A DNA stretch of 16,525 nt, from positions 1-16,525 of the forward strand of contig CANSES010000026.1 in the NCBI GenBank assembly GCA_947645965.1. Reading direction: 5' to 3'. The DNA is from an uncultured Enterorhabdus sp. (GTDB lineage Bacteria; Actinomycetota; Coriobacteriia; Coriobacteriales; Eggerthellaceae). Shown here piece after piece: positions 5,955-13,362 of the stretch. The position numbers and the translations under genes are program-made. The notes below the pieces were generated by a model. That model was not told where the DNA came from. It did no database searches and was given only the letters and a program-made list of their open reading frames with translations. Positions within the stretch are counted from its first letter, which is position 1, and each line of letters starts with the position of its first letter.

Positions 5955-6584
5955 TTACGCGCCCGAAGGGGCGTTGGCGTGGTGGACGAAATCGGTGATG
6001 CGGGCGACGAACAGCGACTCGCGCTCGGCCAGGGTGCCGAGGCTCTCGCCCTCTTCCCCGATGTAATACAAGGTGGTGGTCAGCACCATGCCCACCAGGG
6101 CAACCGACTCGAAGACGGGATCCAGCTCGGGACGCACGGTGCCCTCGCGCTGGCCGCGCAGCAGCTGATCCTGCAGCAGGGCCAGCAGACGACGCTCGTA
6201 GCCGCGCATCACCGCCGACCAGGCGCGCCCGGGCCGCCACAGCTCAGCCACGAAGAAGCGGCCGAAGGCAGCGTTCTCGAAGATCACCGAGGCGAACAGC
6301 TCCACCATGGTCACCAGGGCCTCGCGGGCGGAAGGGGCCTCGGCGGCCACGCCCTCGAACGACGCGATCAAGTCCCCGATGCCCTCCACCAGGATGCTCT
6401 CGGCAATATCGGCCTTGCTGGAGAAGTGGTAGTAGGCCACGCCCTTCGACACACCGGCCTCCTCCACGATGCGATCCACCGTGGCCTCGGCATAGCCGCG
6501 CTCGGCAATGACCGCCAGGGCGGCGTCCAGCAGCTGACGACGGGTGGCGTCCGCCTTGGTCGTCTTTCTCTTCTGCTGCGCCAC
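5955..6584 (-). CDS. TetR-family transcriptional regulator
   Basis: A 209-residue one-component repressor-type protein. The N-terminal DNA-binding domain (about 13-60) is typical: RRQLLDAALAVIAERGYAEA, TVDRIVEEAGVSKGVAYYHF, SSKADI. The rest (60-209) is an all-helical ligand-binding and dimerisation domain with no recognisable specificity. The GTG at 6584 is chosen as start: GGAGGG lies about 4-6 bases ahead, and the upstream in-frame ATG (6647) lies beyond a consensus TATAAT box (6626-6621) and has no ribosome site. It is upstream of and codirectional with the dehydrogenase (123-base gap) and divergent from the pRiA4b ORF-3-like gene (245-base gap), so either could be a target. Confidence 0.93.
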   Translation of the reverse strand: MAQQKRKTTKADATRRQLLDAALAVIAERGYAEATVDRIVEEAGVSKGVAYYHFSSKADIAESILVEGIGDLIASFEGVAAEAPSAREALVTMVELFASVIFENAAFGRFFVAELWRPGRAWSAVMRGYERRLLALLQDQLLRGQREGTVRPELDPVFESVALVGMVLTTTLYYIGEEGESLGTLAERESLFVARITDFVHHANAPSGA

Positions 6585-6620
6585 GCTGCCCTCCGTCGGC
6601 CTACCTCTCGAATCCCGTTG

Positions 6621-6626
6621 ATTATA
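6621..6626 (-). promoter_or_regulatory. -10 box of the TetR gene
   Basis: Reading leftward, perfect TATAAT at 6626-6621, 37 bases before the GTG start. The -35 is not recognisable. Its position inside the longer ATG reading frame argues for the shorter protein. Confidence 0.6.
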
Positions 6627-6707
6627 CCGCTGTCCGCACGGGCGCATTCGCGGATGCCGCCCATCATCAATTCCCCAATTTCATGACCTATTAACTTAGC
6701 GTAAACA

Positions 6708-6738
6708 ACCGATAATCCCTGATAACGACCGATATTCC
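6708..6738. repeat. Helically phased GATA direct repeats in the TetR divergent region
   Basis: ACCGATAATCC (6708-6718) and ACCGATATTCC (6728-6738) are direct repeats 20 bases apart with one mismatch. A third GATAA starts midway at 6721, so GATA elements begin at 6711, 6721 and 6731, one per helical turn. They lie in the AT-rich 245-base gap between the TetR gene and the gene at 6830. This could be a cooperative binding site for a regulator. The rest of this gap shows no clear promoter for the plus-strand gene. Confidence 0.45.
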
Positions 6739-6829
6739 CCCTCTTTTTCAACCCTTTGTCGCCAAACGGGAAAACGAATTGCTACAATGCCGCCTGAAAC
6801 ATCCTCGACCAAGGCGAAAGGCATTTGCC

Positions 6830-7270
6830 ATGGCAGCGAAGATCATACCGTTTCCCGCCGATGCTCGGTCGGCCGTACAAGGGGCGCCTCGGATCACCGA
6901 CGGCGGTGCGGCCTGGAACCTGATCGTCGAGCTTGTCCCCAGCGAACAGACCCCCGCGCGCAGCGCCGCCGTGCAGCCCGACGCCTCCCTGGCCGACCTG
7001 CACCGCATCCTTGCGCGCCTGTTCGGCTGGGACCCCTCCCACAATTATTTCTTCAGTTACGGCAGCTGCCGTTTCGAAGATCCCGAGCTGTTCGCCGGCC
7101 ACGACCGGCTGTCGGCCCAGTGCCGTAAGATCTACTCGGCCGCCGACGCGCCCGTCAGCGCCGTCCTGACCCACCAGACCGACGCCCTGTTCTACGTGTA
7201 CGACCTGGTCCACACCTGGGAGCTGCGCATCTCCCGCAACCACGCGGTGCCCCTCGAGCAGTTCGGCTAG
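6830..7270 (+). CDS. Plasmid pRiA4b ORF-3-like protein
   Basis: A 146-residue soluble protein resembling the pRiA4b ORF-3 domain, a family of unknown function found on plasmids, with mobile elements and in chromosomes. Supporting features are a strand-rich start (AAWNLIVELVP), the helix LADLHRILARLFGWDPSHNYFFSYGSCRF with the family's 'GWD.SH..F' wording, and the C-terminal FYVYDLVHTWELRI, equivalent to the family's 'F.Y.YDFGD.W.H.I'. Here FGD is replaced by LVH, so the conserved acidic residue is missing. The ATG at 6830 follows GAAAGG by eight bases; an upstream TTG at 6779 in the same frame lacks support. It stands alone on the plus strand, convergent with the next gene. No transposase is near, so mobility is not implied. 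Confidence 0.7.
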   Translation: MAAKIIPFPADARSAVQGAPRITDGGAAWNLIVELVPSEQTPARSAAVQPDASLADLHRILARLFGWDPSHNYFFSYGSCRFEDPELFAGHDRLSAQCRKIYSAADAPVSAVLTHQTDALFYVYDLVHTWELRISRNHAVPLEQFG

Positions 7271-7276
7271 ACCGAA

Positions 7277-7292
7277 GGCGCGAAACGGCGCC
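7277..7292. terminator. Weak hairpin between convergent genes
   Basis: GGCGC (7277-7281) and GCGCC (7288-7292) around GAAACG form a 5-base stem seven bases after the plus-strand stop. There is no T-run. A second palindrome, GGCCGCGGCC (7301-7310), follows. They might together end both convergent transcripts, but neither is a canonical terminator. Confidence 0.35.
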
Positions 7293-7312
7293 CGAACCCC
7301 GGCCGCGGCCCC

Positions 7313-8173
7313 CTACCGCCCCTCGCGCTTCAGCGGCAGCGAGCGCCCCTGGCGCTGGAAGCTGTGGCACCCGGCCATCTCGGGGGTGGCCGGCCGCACG
7401 GCGATCTTGCGGATGCGCAGCCCCAGGCGCCGCGCCTGGCTGCGGATGGCGTCCCCGTAGGCGCCCACGATCCGCTCCATACCCTCCGGGTCGTCCACGA
7501 ACAGCACGAGCCAGTAGTTCTTCTCGTCCTGGATCTTGCCGTCGCGCCGCGAACCGGTCTCGGTCGGCTCGCGCAGCAGCACCTCGTCCAGCACCGCGCC
7601 GCGCACCTGCTCCAAGAACGCCCAGGCCAGGTCGATGTCCTCGAACACCAGGCAGGTGGCCGTCTTCACGATGTCCAGCCCGCGCGACTCGTCTTCCTCG
7701 CGCCACACCCGCGCCGGGGCCTTCCCTGCCGAGTCCGCACCCGCCGGCCCCGCGCCCGCGCCGCCGGCCGTGGGGCCCTCGGTCAGCTCGGGAAACAGCT
7801 TGCGCTTGCGCATGTCCCATTTCGCCGGCAGAAAGCGCAGCTCGTCCACGGTCAGGCCCTCCGCCTGCAGGGCCTGCAGCAGCACCGCCTGCCAGGCGTC
7901 CACCTCGGTGCGGGCCGCCGGCTCGTCCAGATAGATGCCGAACACCCAGCGCTCGCGGTGCTTGTCGGGCCCCTTGCGCGGCCGCTCGTCGCGGGCGATG
8001 TAGATGCCGTTGGTGTGGGCCAGCACGAAGCGCCCCACCTCGGGCCGGGCGCGCCAAGTGCGCTCCACGGCCGCCCGGTAGCGCTCCTTGTTGCGCGAGC
8101 GCTTCAGGGCCGCGGCGGCCTCGGGCCCCAAATCGGCCACCAGCGCGCTCAATCCCGTTGCCAGACTCTGCAT
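7313..8173 (-). CDS. Uncharacterised protein with two internal repeats, possibly DUF721/DciA-like
   Basis: A 286-residue soluble protein I do not firmly recognise. Two stretches resemble each other: residues ~75-118 (RWVFGIYLDEPAARTEVDAW ... GLTVDELRFLPA) and ~219-262 (NYWLVLFVDDPEGMERIVGAY ... GLRIRKIAVRPA). They share Trp, a hydrophobic strand, an acidic-Pro turn, an amphipathic helix with Gln-Ala, Gly-Leu and a final strand ending Pro-Ala. This strand-helix-strand shape and the preceding 'RPEVGRFVLAHT' recall DUF721 (DciA, linked to replicative helicase loading), but the match is weak. A Gly/Ala-rich linker (about 133-153) separates the halves. The ATG has AAGGAGG five bases ahead. The gene starts ten bases after the SanA-like gene's stop, so they are probably co-transcribed. 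Confidence 0.6.
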   Translation of the reverse strand: MQSLATGLSALVADLGPEAAAALKRSRNKERYRAAVERTWRARPEVGRFVLAHTNGIYIARDERPRKGPDKHRERWVFGIYLDEPAARTEVDAWQAVLLQALQAEGLTVDELRFLPAKWDMRKRKLFPELTEGPTAGGAGAGPAGADSAGKAPARVWREEDESRGLDIVKTATCLVFEDIDLAWAFLEQVRGAVLDEVLLREPTETGSRRDGKIQDEKNYWLVLFVDDPEGMERIVGAYGDAIRSQARRLGLRIRKIAVRPATPEMAGCHSFQRQGRSLPLKREGR

Positions 8174-8183
8174 CGCGCCCTCC

Positions 8184-8879
8184 TTAGGTTAAGTCGCCCG
8201 ACTCGGCCAGCGACACCGCATCCCCGCCCGTGTCCACAGGCAGCTGCAGCAGCGCCGCGAAGAAGTCCTTGGTGCGCGCCATCACCTCGCGCAGACTGTA
8301 GCTCACCTGATTATGATAGGCGCCCTTGTCGGTGGGCACGCCCCACACCTCCATGCCCAGCTGGTCGGCGATAAACATGGCCCGATACAGATGATAGGCC
8401 TGGGTGGCCACCACAATGCGCTCGGCCCCGAACACGTACCGCGCACGGTACATGGAATCGTAGGTGGTCACGCCGGCATGGTCCACGTACACGTCCTCGC
8501 TCGGCACGCCCAGCGACACGCAGTAGGCCTTCATGGCATCGGATTCGTCGTAATGGGAAGAACGGTTGTCTCCGCTGCAGATGATGGCCCGCGCCGCGCC
8601 GGCCTTGTACAGATCCACGGCCACTTCCAGGCGGTCCGCCAAAATGTCGCTCGGCCGCCCGTTGGCGTACACGCTGGCTCCCAGCACCACCACGGCATCA
8701 GCCGGCGCCTCCGCCAGCTCATCGGCCAGCTGGGACACCGTGTGCACCTGCCCGCGCGTCGTGGCCACCGTGACCCCGTTGGCCACGACCACCACTGCCA
8801 GCGCCGCAAGGACCGCACAGACAAGGACGCGCAGACAGCGCGCCACCAGCGAAAGACGGCGGGAACGATCGCGAGCCAC
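8184..8879 (-). CDS. SanA/YdcF-like membrane-anchored protein (DUF218)
   Basis: A 231-residue protein with an Arg-rich N-terminus and one membrane helix (about 14-36), followed by a DUF218 domain likely facing outside. Motifs include AVVVLGASVYANGRPSDIL, ICSGDN, YDESDAMKAYCVSLGVP, VYVDHAGVTTYDSMYRAR and VATQAYHLYRA; these correspond to E. coli SanA (vancomycin-sensitivity protein) rather than to the shorter YdcF wording. The family is connected with envelope and peptidoglycan precursor integrity, without a settled reaction. The GTG at 8879 is preferred because GGGAGGT lies four bases ahead; the GTG at 8885 is embedded in that ribosome site. It is the first gene of a probable two-gene operon with the repeat protein downstream. 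Confidence 0.85.
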   Translation of the reverse strand: MARDRSRRLSLVARCLRVLVCAVLAALAVVVVANGVTVATTRGQVHTVSQLADELAEAPADAVVVLGASVYANGRPSDILADRLEVAVDLYKAGAARAIICSGDNRSSHYDESDAMKAYCVSLGVPSEDVYVDHAGVTTYDSMYRARYVFGAERIVVATQAYHLYRAMFIADQLGMEVWGVPTDKGAYHNQVSYSLREVMARTKDFFAALLQLPVDTGGDAVSLAESGDLT

Positions 8880-8917
8880 GGGCACCTCCCTGCGCAGCTT
8901 GACGGACGGAAGCGTTC

Positions 8918-8933
8918 ACTATAGCAAATTTGC
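8918..8933 (-). promoter_or_regulatory. Candidate promoter of the SanA-like operon with adjacent palindrome
   Basis: Reading leftward, TATAGT (8923-8918) is a plausible -10 box about 39 bases before the GTG. Directly upstream is the perfect palindrome GCAAATTTGC (8924-8933), placed where a repressor would block polymerase. The -35 is poor. Confidence 0.45.
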
Positions 8934-9007
8934 CCGCGCCCCAGCCGATCTTTGGGAACGCCACGGGGTCATTCGATGAAATGCCCAGATAAACTTGGCA
9001 TTAAAGT

Positions 9008-9016
9008 TGGTATACT
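9008..9016 (+). promoter_or_regulatory. Extended -10 promoter for the hybrid kinase
   Basis: TGG followed by TATACT (9011-9016) matches an extended -10 (TGnTATAAT-like), about 72 bases before the kinase ATG. No good -35 lies 17 bases upstream, as is common with extended -10 sites. Confidence 0.5.
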
Positions 9017-9027
9017 ACGAAAGATAA

Positions 9028-9051
9028 AACGTTGCCCTTCCGTAACGTTAC
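9028..9051. promoter_or_regulatory. Paired AACGTT sites in the hybrid-kinase leader
   Basis: AACGTT occurs at 9028-9033 and 9044-9049, 16 bases apart. The second copy is inside a perfect 10-base palindrome, GTAACGTTAC (9042-9051). They lie just downstream of the extended -10 box, in the transcribed leader, where a bound protein could block elongation or initiation. No bound regulator can be named. Confidence 0.4.
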
Positions 9052-9087
9052 TGTAATCGACTCAGCACTCTTCGAAGGACGCGCGTC

Positions 9088-11832
9088 ATGTATCATTGCC
9101 CGGTTAACATCTGTCTCGTGGGCCTTTCCGACGAGCTGGCTTCCATCGTGGAAACCACTGAGCCCTTGTTCCCGTTCTCCCACACGGTGCTCTGCACGCC
9201 GGCGCCCGACCCCGCGGCCATCGCCCGGGCCGATGCCCTGTTCGTCGATGTCACCGACCGCGACGCCACCGCCTGGATCACGGAGGCCCTGACCGCGAAG
9301 AAAAGCTGGGCGAAATTGGTGGTCATCGCCAGCCACGAGCAGATGACCGAGCTGACCGAGCTGTTCGACGCCATCGCCGACATCTGGATCGCTCCCTTGT
9401 CCGTGCAGGAATTCTCGTTCCGCTTCGAGCTGTGGCAGAAGGTCTGCCGCCGCGAGGCCGAGGCCTGGGAAACCGAGCAGTACCTGGAGGCCACCATCAA
9501 CTCCATCCCCTGCCTGGTGTGGTACAAGTCGAAGGACGGCATCCACCACAAGGTGAACGACGCCTTCTGCGCCACGGTGAACAAGACGAAAGACGACGTG
9601 CAGGGCCGCGGCCACGCCTATATCTGGGACGTGGAGGCCGACGACCCGGCCTGCATCGAATCCGAGCGCCAGGTGATGGAGTCCGAGTCCACCATCGTGT
9701 CTGAGGAGGTGGTGCAGACCGGCGCCGGCACCCGCCTGCTGACCACCTACAAATCGCCCCTCTACAACATCGACGGCACGGTCATGGGCACCGTGGGCGT
9801 GGCCATCGACGTCACCCAGGAGCGGGCCTACGAGACGGAGATCGTCGAGAAGAACCGCACCCTGGAAACCATCTTCACCACCATGGAGTGCGGCGTCATC
9901 ACCCATTCCTTCGACGGCACCCGCGTGCTCGGCATCAACCAGGCCGCCCTGAGCATCTTGGGCTACCATTCCGAGGAAGAGATGGTGGGCGACGGCTTCG
10001 ACATGGTGGCCACCTCGGTGCTACCCGAAGATGCCCAGCGGCTGCGGGCCAGCATCGCCACGCTGAAGAACGTCGGCGATTCCGTGAGCACCGAGTACCG
10101 CGTGCGCCACGACAACGGCGACATCCTGCACGTGCTGGGCAACGTGAAGCTCATCGAGAGCGACGGCGAGCTGCTGTTCCAGCGCTTCCTTCTGGACTAC
10201 ACCGACAAGAAGCTGGAAGAGGTACAGAAGGACCGCTACCAGAAAGAGCTCATCCACGCCCTGTCGGAGGACTACCTCATCGTCTGCTCCTTCAACCTGG
10301 ACACCGGCGAGGGCATCCCCCTGCGCGTCAGCGGCGACAAGATGCGCCATCTGGACGACCTGTTCACCGGCATCCTGCAGCTGGACGACTGCATCGACGC
10401 CTACCTGGCCAGCGCCGTGCACGAGGACGACCGCGCCACGCTGAAAGACACCCTCACCGTGGCGAACCTGCGGGAGGAACTGGCCGGCGCCACGCGCATT
10501 CACGTGAACTACCGCATCGCCCGCGACGAGACCGTGGAGTACTGCCAGGCCACCGCCGTGCGCACCGGCGACTGGCAGGACGGCCACGACATCGTGCTGG
10601 GCTTCCGCAGCGTCGATGTGCAGACCCGCGACGAGATGAAGCGCCGCGCCCTTCTGGAAGAGGCGCTCGATCGGGCGAACAAGGCGAGCGCCGCCAAGAG
10701 CGCGTTTCTGTCGAACATGTCCCACGACATCCGCACGCCCATGAACGCCATCGTCGGCTTCACCACTCTGGCCGGCAGCCGCATCGACCAGCCCGAGAAG
10801 GTGCGCGAGTACCTGGACAAGATCCAGTCCTCGTCCACCCACCTGCTCAGCCTGATCAACGACATCCTGGACATGAGCCGCATCGAGAGCGGCAAGGTGT
10901 CTTTGGACGAGCAGCCCTGCAACCTGGTGGATATGCTGGAAGATCTGTACAGCATCGTGCAGGCCGAGGCCAGCGCCCGCCAGCTGTACCTCACGGTGAC
11001 CACCGACGACATCCAGCATGCCAACGTGCACTGCGACAAGCTGCGCATCAACCAGATTCTGCTGAACCTGCTGGGCAACTCCCTGAAGTTCACGAAAGCC
11101 GGCGGCTTCATCAAGGTGAACGTCACCGAAGTGCCCGGCGCGCCGGCGGGCTACGGCCGCTACCGCTTCACAGTATCGGACACGGGCATCGGCATGAGCG
11201 CGGAATTCGTCGATCACATCTTCGACCCCTTCGAGCGCGAGCGCACGAGCACCATCAGCGGCATCCAGGGCACGGGGCTGGGCATGTCCATCACCAAGAG
11301 CCTGGTGGACATGATGCACGGCACCATCGCCGTGGACAGCGCCAAGGGCAAGGGCAGCACGTTCACCGTGGAACTGATGCTGGAGCTGAACTCCTCGCGC
11401 CCCGTCGTAACGCCGACGAAGGCGCACCACCTGAAGCCCAACCACCACATGCGCGGCAGCCGCATCCTGCTGGTGGACGACAACGATCTGAACCGCGAAA
11501 TCGCCATCACCCTGCTGGAGGACGAGGGCTTCACCGTGGAATACGCCGTGGACGGCCAAGAGGCCGTGAGCAAGCTGACCACCTCGGGTGCCGATTACTT
11601 CCAGCTGGTGCTGATGGACGTGCAGATGCCCGTGATGAACGGCTACGAGGCCACGCGCGCCATCCGCCATCTGGACGACGAGCGCCTGGCCCGCATCCCC
11701 ATCCTGGCCATGACCGCCGACGCCTTCGAGGAAGATCGCCAGAAGGCCCTGCGCTGCGGCATGAACGGGCACCTCACCAAGCCCATCGAGATGGACAAGC
11801 TCTTCGAGGCCTTGGACATCATGCTCGCCTAG
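9088..11832 (+). CDS. Cytosolic PAS hybrid histidine kinase with N-terminal receiver-like domain
   Basis: A 914-residue protein with no membrane segment or signal peptide. Residues ~5-120 look like a degenerate receiver: strands VNICLVG, ALFVDVTD and KLVVIAS, and IWIAPLS where an active receiver has Lys-Pro. PAS-like domains follow at ~131-245 (with YKSPLYNIDGTVMGTVGVAID), ~256-372 and probably ~385-510. The kinase core has H-box NMSHDIRTPMNAI (His546), N-box NQILLNLLGNSLKFT (N664), DTGIGM (698-703) and GTGLGMSI (728-735). The C-terminal receiver (791-914) has DD at 797-798, phospho-acceptor D844 (LMDVQMP), T876 and K898 and no output domain, so it should pass phosphate onward or regulate its own kinase. 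GAAGGA lies eight bases before the ATG. No partner regulator is adjacent; the convergent LuxR protein lacks a receiver. Confidence 0.93.
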   Translation: MYHCPVNICLVGLSDELASIVETTEPLFPFSHTVLCTPAPDPAAIARADALFVDVTDRDATAWITEALTAKKSWAKLVVIASHEQMTELTELFDAIADIWIAPLSVQEFSFRFELWQKVCRREAEAWETEQYLEATINSIPCLVWYKSKDGIHHKVNDAFCATVNKTKDDVQGRGHAYIWDVEADDPACIESERQVMESESTIVSEEVVQTGAGTRLLTTYKSPLYNIDGTVMGTVGVAIDVTQERAYETEIVEKNRTLETIFTTMECGVITHSFDGTRVLGINQAALSILGYHSEEEMVGDGFDMVATSVLPEDAQRLRASIATLKNVGDSVSTEYRVRHDNGDILHVLGNVKLIESDGELLFQRFLLDYTDKKLEEVQKDRYQKELIHALSEDYLIVCSFNLDTGEGIPLRVSGDKMRHLDDLFTGILQLDDCIDAYLASAVHEDDRATLKDTLTVANLREELAGATRIHVNYRIARDETVEYCQATAVRTGDWQDGHDIVLGFRSVDVQTRDEMKRRALLEEALDRANKASAAKSAFLSNMSHDIRTPMNAIVGFTTLAGSRIDQPEKVREYLDKIQSSSTHLLSLINDILDMSRIESGKVSLDEQPCNLVDMLEDLYSIVQAEASARQLYLTVTTDDIQHANVHCDKLRINQILLNLLGNSLKFTKAGGFIKVNVTEVPGAPAGYGRYRFTVSDTGIGMSAEFVDHIFDPFERERTSTISGIQGTGLGMSITKSLVDMMHGTIAVDSAKGKGSTFTVELMLELNSSRPVVTPTKAHHLKPNHHMRGSRILLVDDNDLNREIAITLLEDEGFTVEYAVDGQEAVSKLTTSGADYFQLVLMDVQMPVMNGYEATRAIRHLDDERLARIPILAMTADAFEEDRQKALRCGMNGHLTKPIEMDKLFEALDIMLA

Positions 11833-11836
11833 ATTC

Positions 11837-11856
11837 GGGGCGCCCGCGGGCGCCCC
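11837..11856. terminator. Terminator between convergent hybrid kinase and LuxR genes
   Basis: A perfect 20-base palindrome, usable as an 8-base GC stem (GGGGCGCC/GGCGCCCC) with a CGCG loop, fills nearly the whole 30-base gap. TCTT follows on the plus strand, giving a weak T-run for the kinase. On the minus strand it is followed by GAATC, so the effect on the LuxR transcript is less sure. Confidence 0.7.
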
Positions 11857-11862
11857 TCTTCG

Positions 11863-13362
11863 TTAGCGCTCGGTCGTTTCCACCAGGTCGATCAGTTCCT
11901 GGCGTGCGTGCACGCCGGTCTTCGCGAAGATGCTCTTCATGTGGGTGCGCACGGTGTTCTTCGATATGACCAGCTCGTCGGCGATATAGGCCGCGTCGCG
12001 CCCGCGGGCGAGCAATCCCAGCACATCGGCCTCCCGCGCCGAGAGCCCGTACTGGGCCACCACCGAGGCGCACTGCTGTGCCAGCACGGCGCCGAGGGGC
12101 GGGGTCTCTTCGGGCGGGGCCTGCTCGGGCACCCCTGAGGCACTCGCCGTCGCGAGAACGGGAGCGACCACGGATGCCGAGGGCGCCGCCACGGCCTGGC
12201 GCCTCGCGTTCATCACCATGGACATGCAGTAGACGGCCACGAGCGCCACCACCGACAGGGCCGCCAGCCCGATGCCCACGGTGGCATCCAGCAGCCAGCC
12301 CAGAAGCGAGCCCAGTTCCATGGCCCCGTACACCGTGCCCGCGAACGCGCCGTACACCAGCACCGGCGGAACGCACTGGTTGCGCGCCACCCGCGAGCAG
12401 GACACCACCATGAGCGAGGACGTGACCGAGAACACCACGAACACCAGCAGCACGAACCCCTGGCGAAACATGCCGTCGAACAGGGGCAACAGTAAGTAGA
12501 TGGTAGCGGTCAGCGGGAAGATGATCTGGTAAAGCCGCGACAGCTTGATGCGCTCGTACACCGTACGCCACGCGCCCAGCAGCACCACGGAGGCCACCAA
12601 AAGCCCCATCATGTTGGCGTTGTCGAAGGCCTGGGACACCTCGGCGCTGCCGATGGCCTGGACGCGAATGAGCCCCACCACGAAGGCCGAGAACGCGATG
12701 CAGATGAGCGAGGGCCACGACTCGCGGACCGCCCGGCGACACCGATCCACCTGCTGGGTCGGCACCATGTCGAAGGCCGGGTGTACCTGGGGCACCAGCC
12801 GCCGCGCCCCCAGGACGGCGGCCACGGTGAGCGGCACGAGCACCAGAAAGCCGATCCACATCATGGTCACGCGCGGGAGCTGGTCTAAAGCGATGTAGAC
12901 CACCGCCGACACGCCGGCCGCCGCGAACACCACGATGCCGGCGTCGTACACCTTCAGCGATGCCACCACTTCCTGCAGGTAGCTGAACAGCATCCCGCTG
13001 CCGCAGCCGAGGCACACCGCGCACAGCACCAGGGCGCCGCGCAGGCCCAGCAGCCCCGCCCCGCAAGCGCCCGCCACCGCCGGCACCAGCAGAAACAGTG
13101 ACAGCGCCACCAGGGGATGGCGGCCGATGCTCGCCCGGGGCCGCAGATAGGCGGCCAGGGCCACGGCGAACAAGGTCAGGGGGAAGGCCGCCCAGCGCAC
13201 GAAGTACTCCACGGCCAGGCTGCCCGCCGAATCGGCGCCCTGGGGCAGCAGCACCGTGTAGCCGCCCCACAGCACGATGCTCGTGCACGCCAGAAAGAGC
13301 CCGTAGGCCCCCGCTACCGCCGCCAAGCCCATCCGCGCGCTCGGCACGCCCTTCAGCCTCAT
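11863..13362 (-). CDS. LuxR-family regulator with 12-helix membrane sensor domain
   Basis: A 499-residue protein. Residues ~11-390 hold about twelve hydrophobic helices (for example LAAVAGAYGLFLACTSIVLW, EYFVRWAAFPLTLFAVALAA, GFVLLVFVVFSVTSSLMVV), resembling a transporter-like fold. A ~40-residue Ala/Pro/Ser-rich linker leads to a LuxR helix-turn-helix (438-499) with LSAREADVLGLLARG, AAYIADELVISKNTVRTHMK and SIFAKTGVHARQEL. Such membrane LuxR proteins are abundant in Eggerthellaceae and often sit next to reductase genes. The natural inference is that the membrane part senses a substrate and the HTH activates the divergent flavin reductase. The ATG at 13362 (AAGGA and GGGAGG just ahead) is chosen; the frame stays open upstream into the reductase gene, but that extension lacks membrane or domain character and runs past the probable promoter. 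Confidence 0.92.
   Translation of the reverse strand: MRLKGVPSARMGLAAVAGAYGLFLACTSIVLWGGYTVLLPQGADSAGSLAVEYFVRWAAFPLTLFAVALAAYLRPRASIGRHPLVALSLFLLVPAVAGACGAGLLGLRGALVLCAVCLGCGSGMLFSYLQEVVASLKVYDAGIVVFAAAGVSAVVYIALDQLPRVTMMWIGFLVLVPLTVAAVLGARRLVPQVHPAFDMVPTQQVDRCRRAVRESWPSLICIAFSAFVVGLIRVQAIGSAEVSQAFDNANMMGLLVASVVLLGAWRTVYERIKLSRLYQIIFPLTATIYLLLPLFDGMFRQGFVLLVFVVFSVTSSLMVVSCSRVARNQCVPPVLVYGAFAGTVYGAMELGSLLGWLLDATVGIGLAALSVVALVAVYCMSMVMNARRQAVAAPSASVVAPVLATASASGVPEQAPPEETPPLGAVLAQQCASVVAQYGLSAREADVLGLLARGRDAAYIADELVISKNTVRTHMKSIFAKTGVHARQELIDLVETTER

Noticed and set aside
4200..6686. 828-codon open frame on the plus strand
   Set aside because: It is the antisense shadow of coaBC, the dehydrogenase and the TetR gene in GC-rich DNA; its translation is low-complexity (His/Gly/Arg-rich) with no motif, and the opposite strand encodes recognisable families.
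9888..11969. 693-codon open frame in another frame over the hybrid kinase
   Set aside because: Its translation is Arg/His/Pro-rich noise, while the overlapping frame encodes clear PAS, kinase and receiver motifs.
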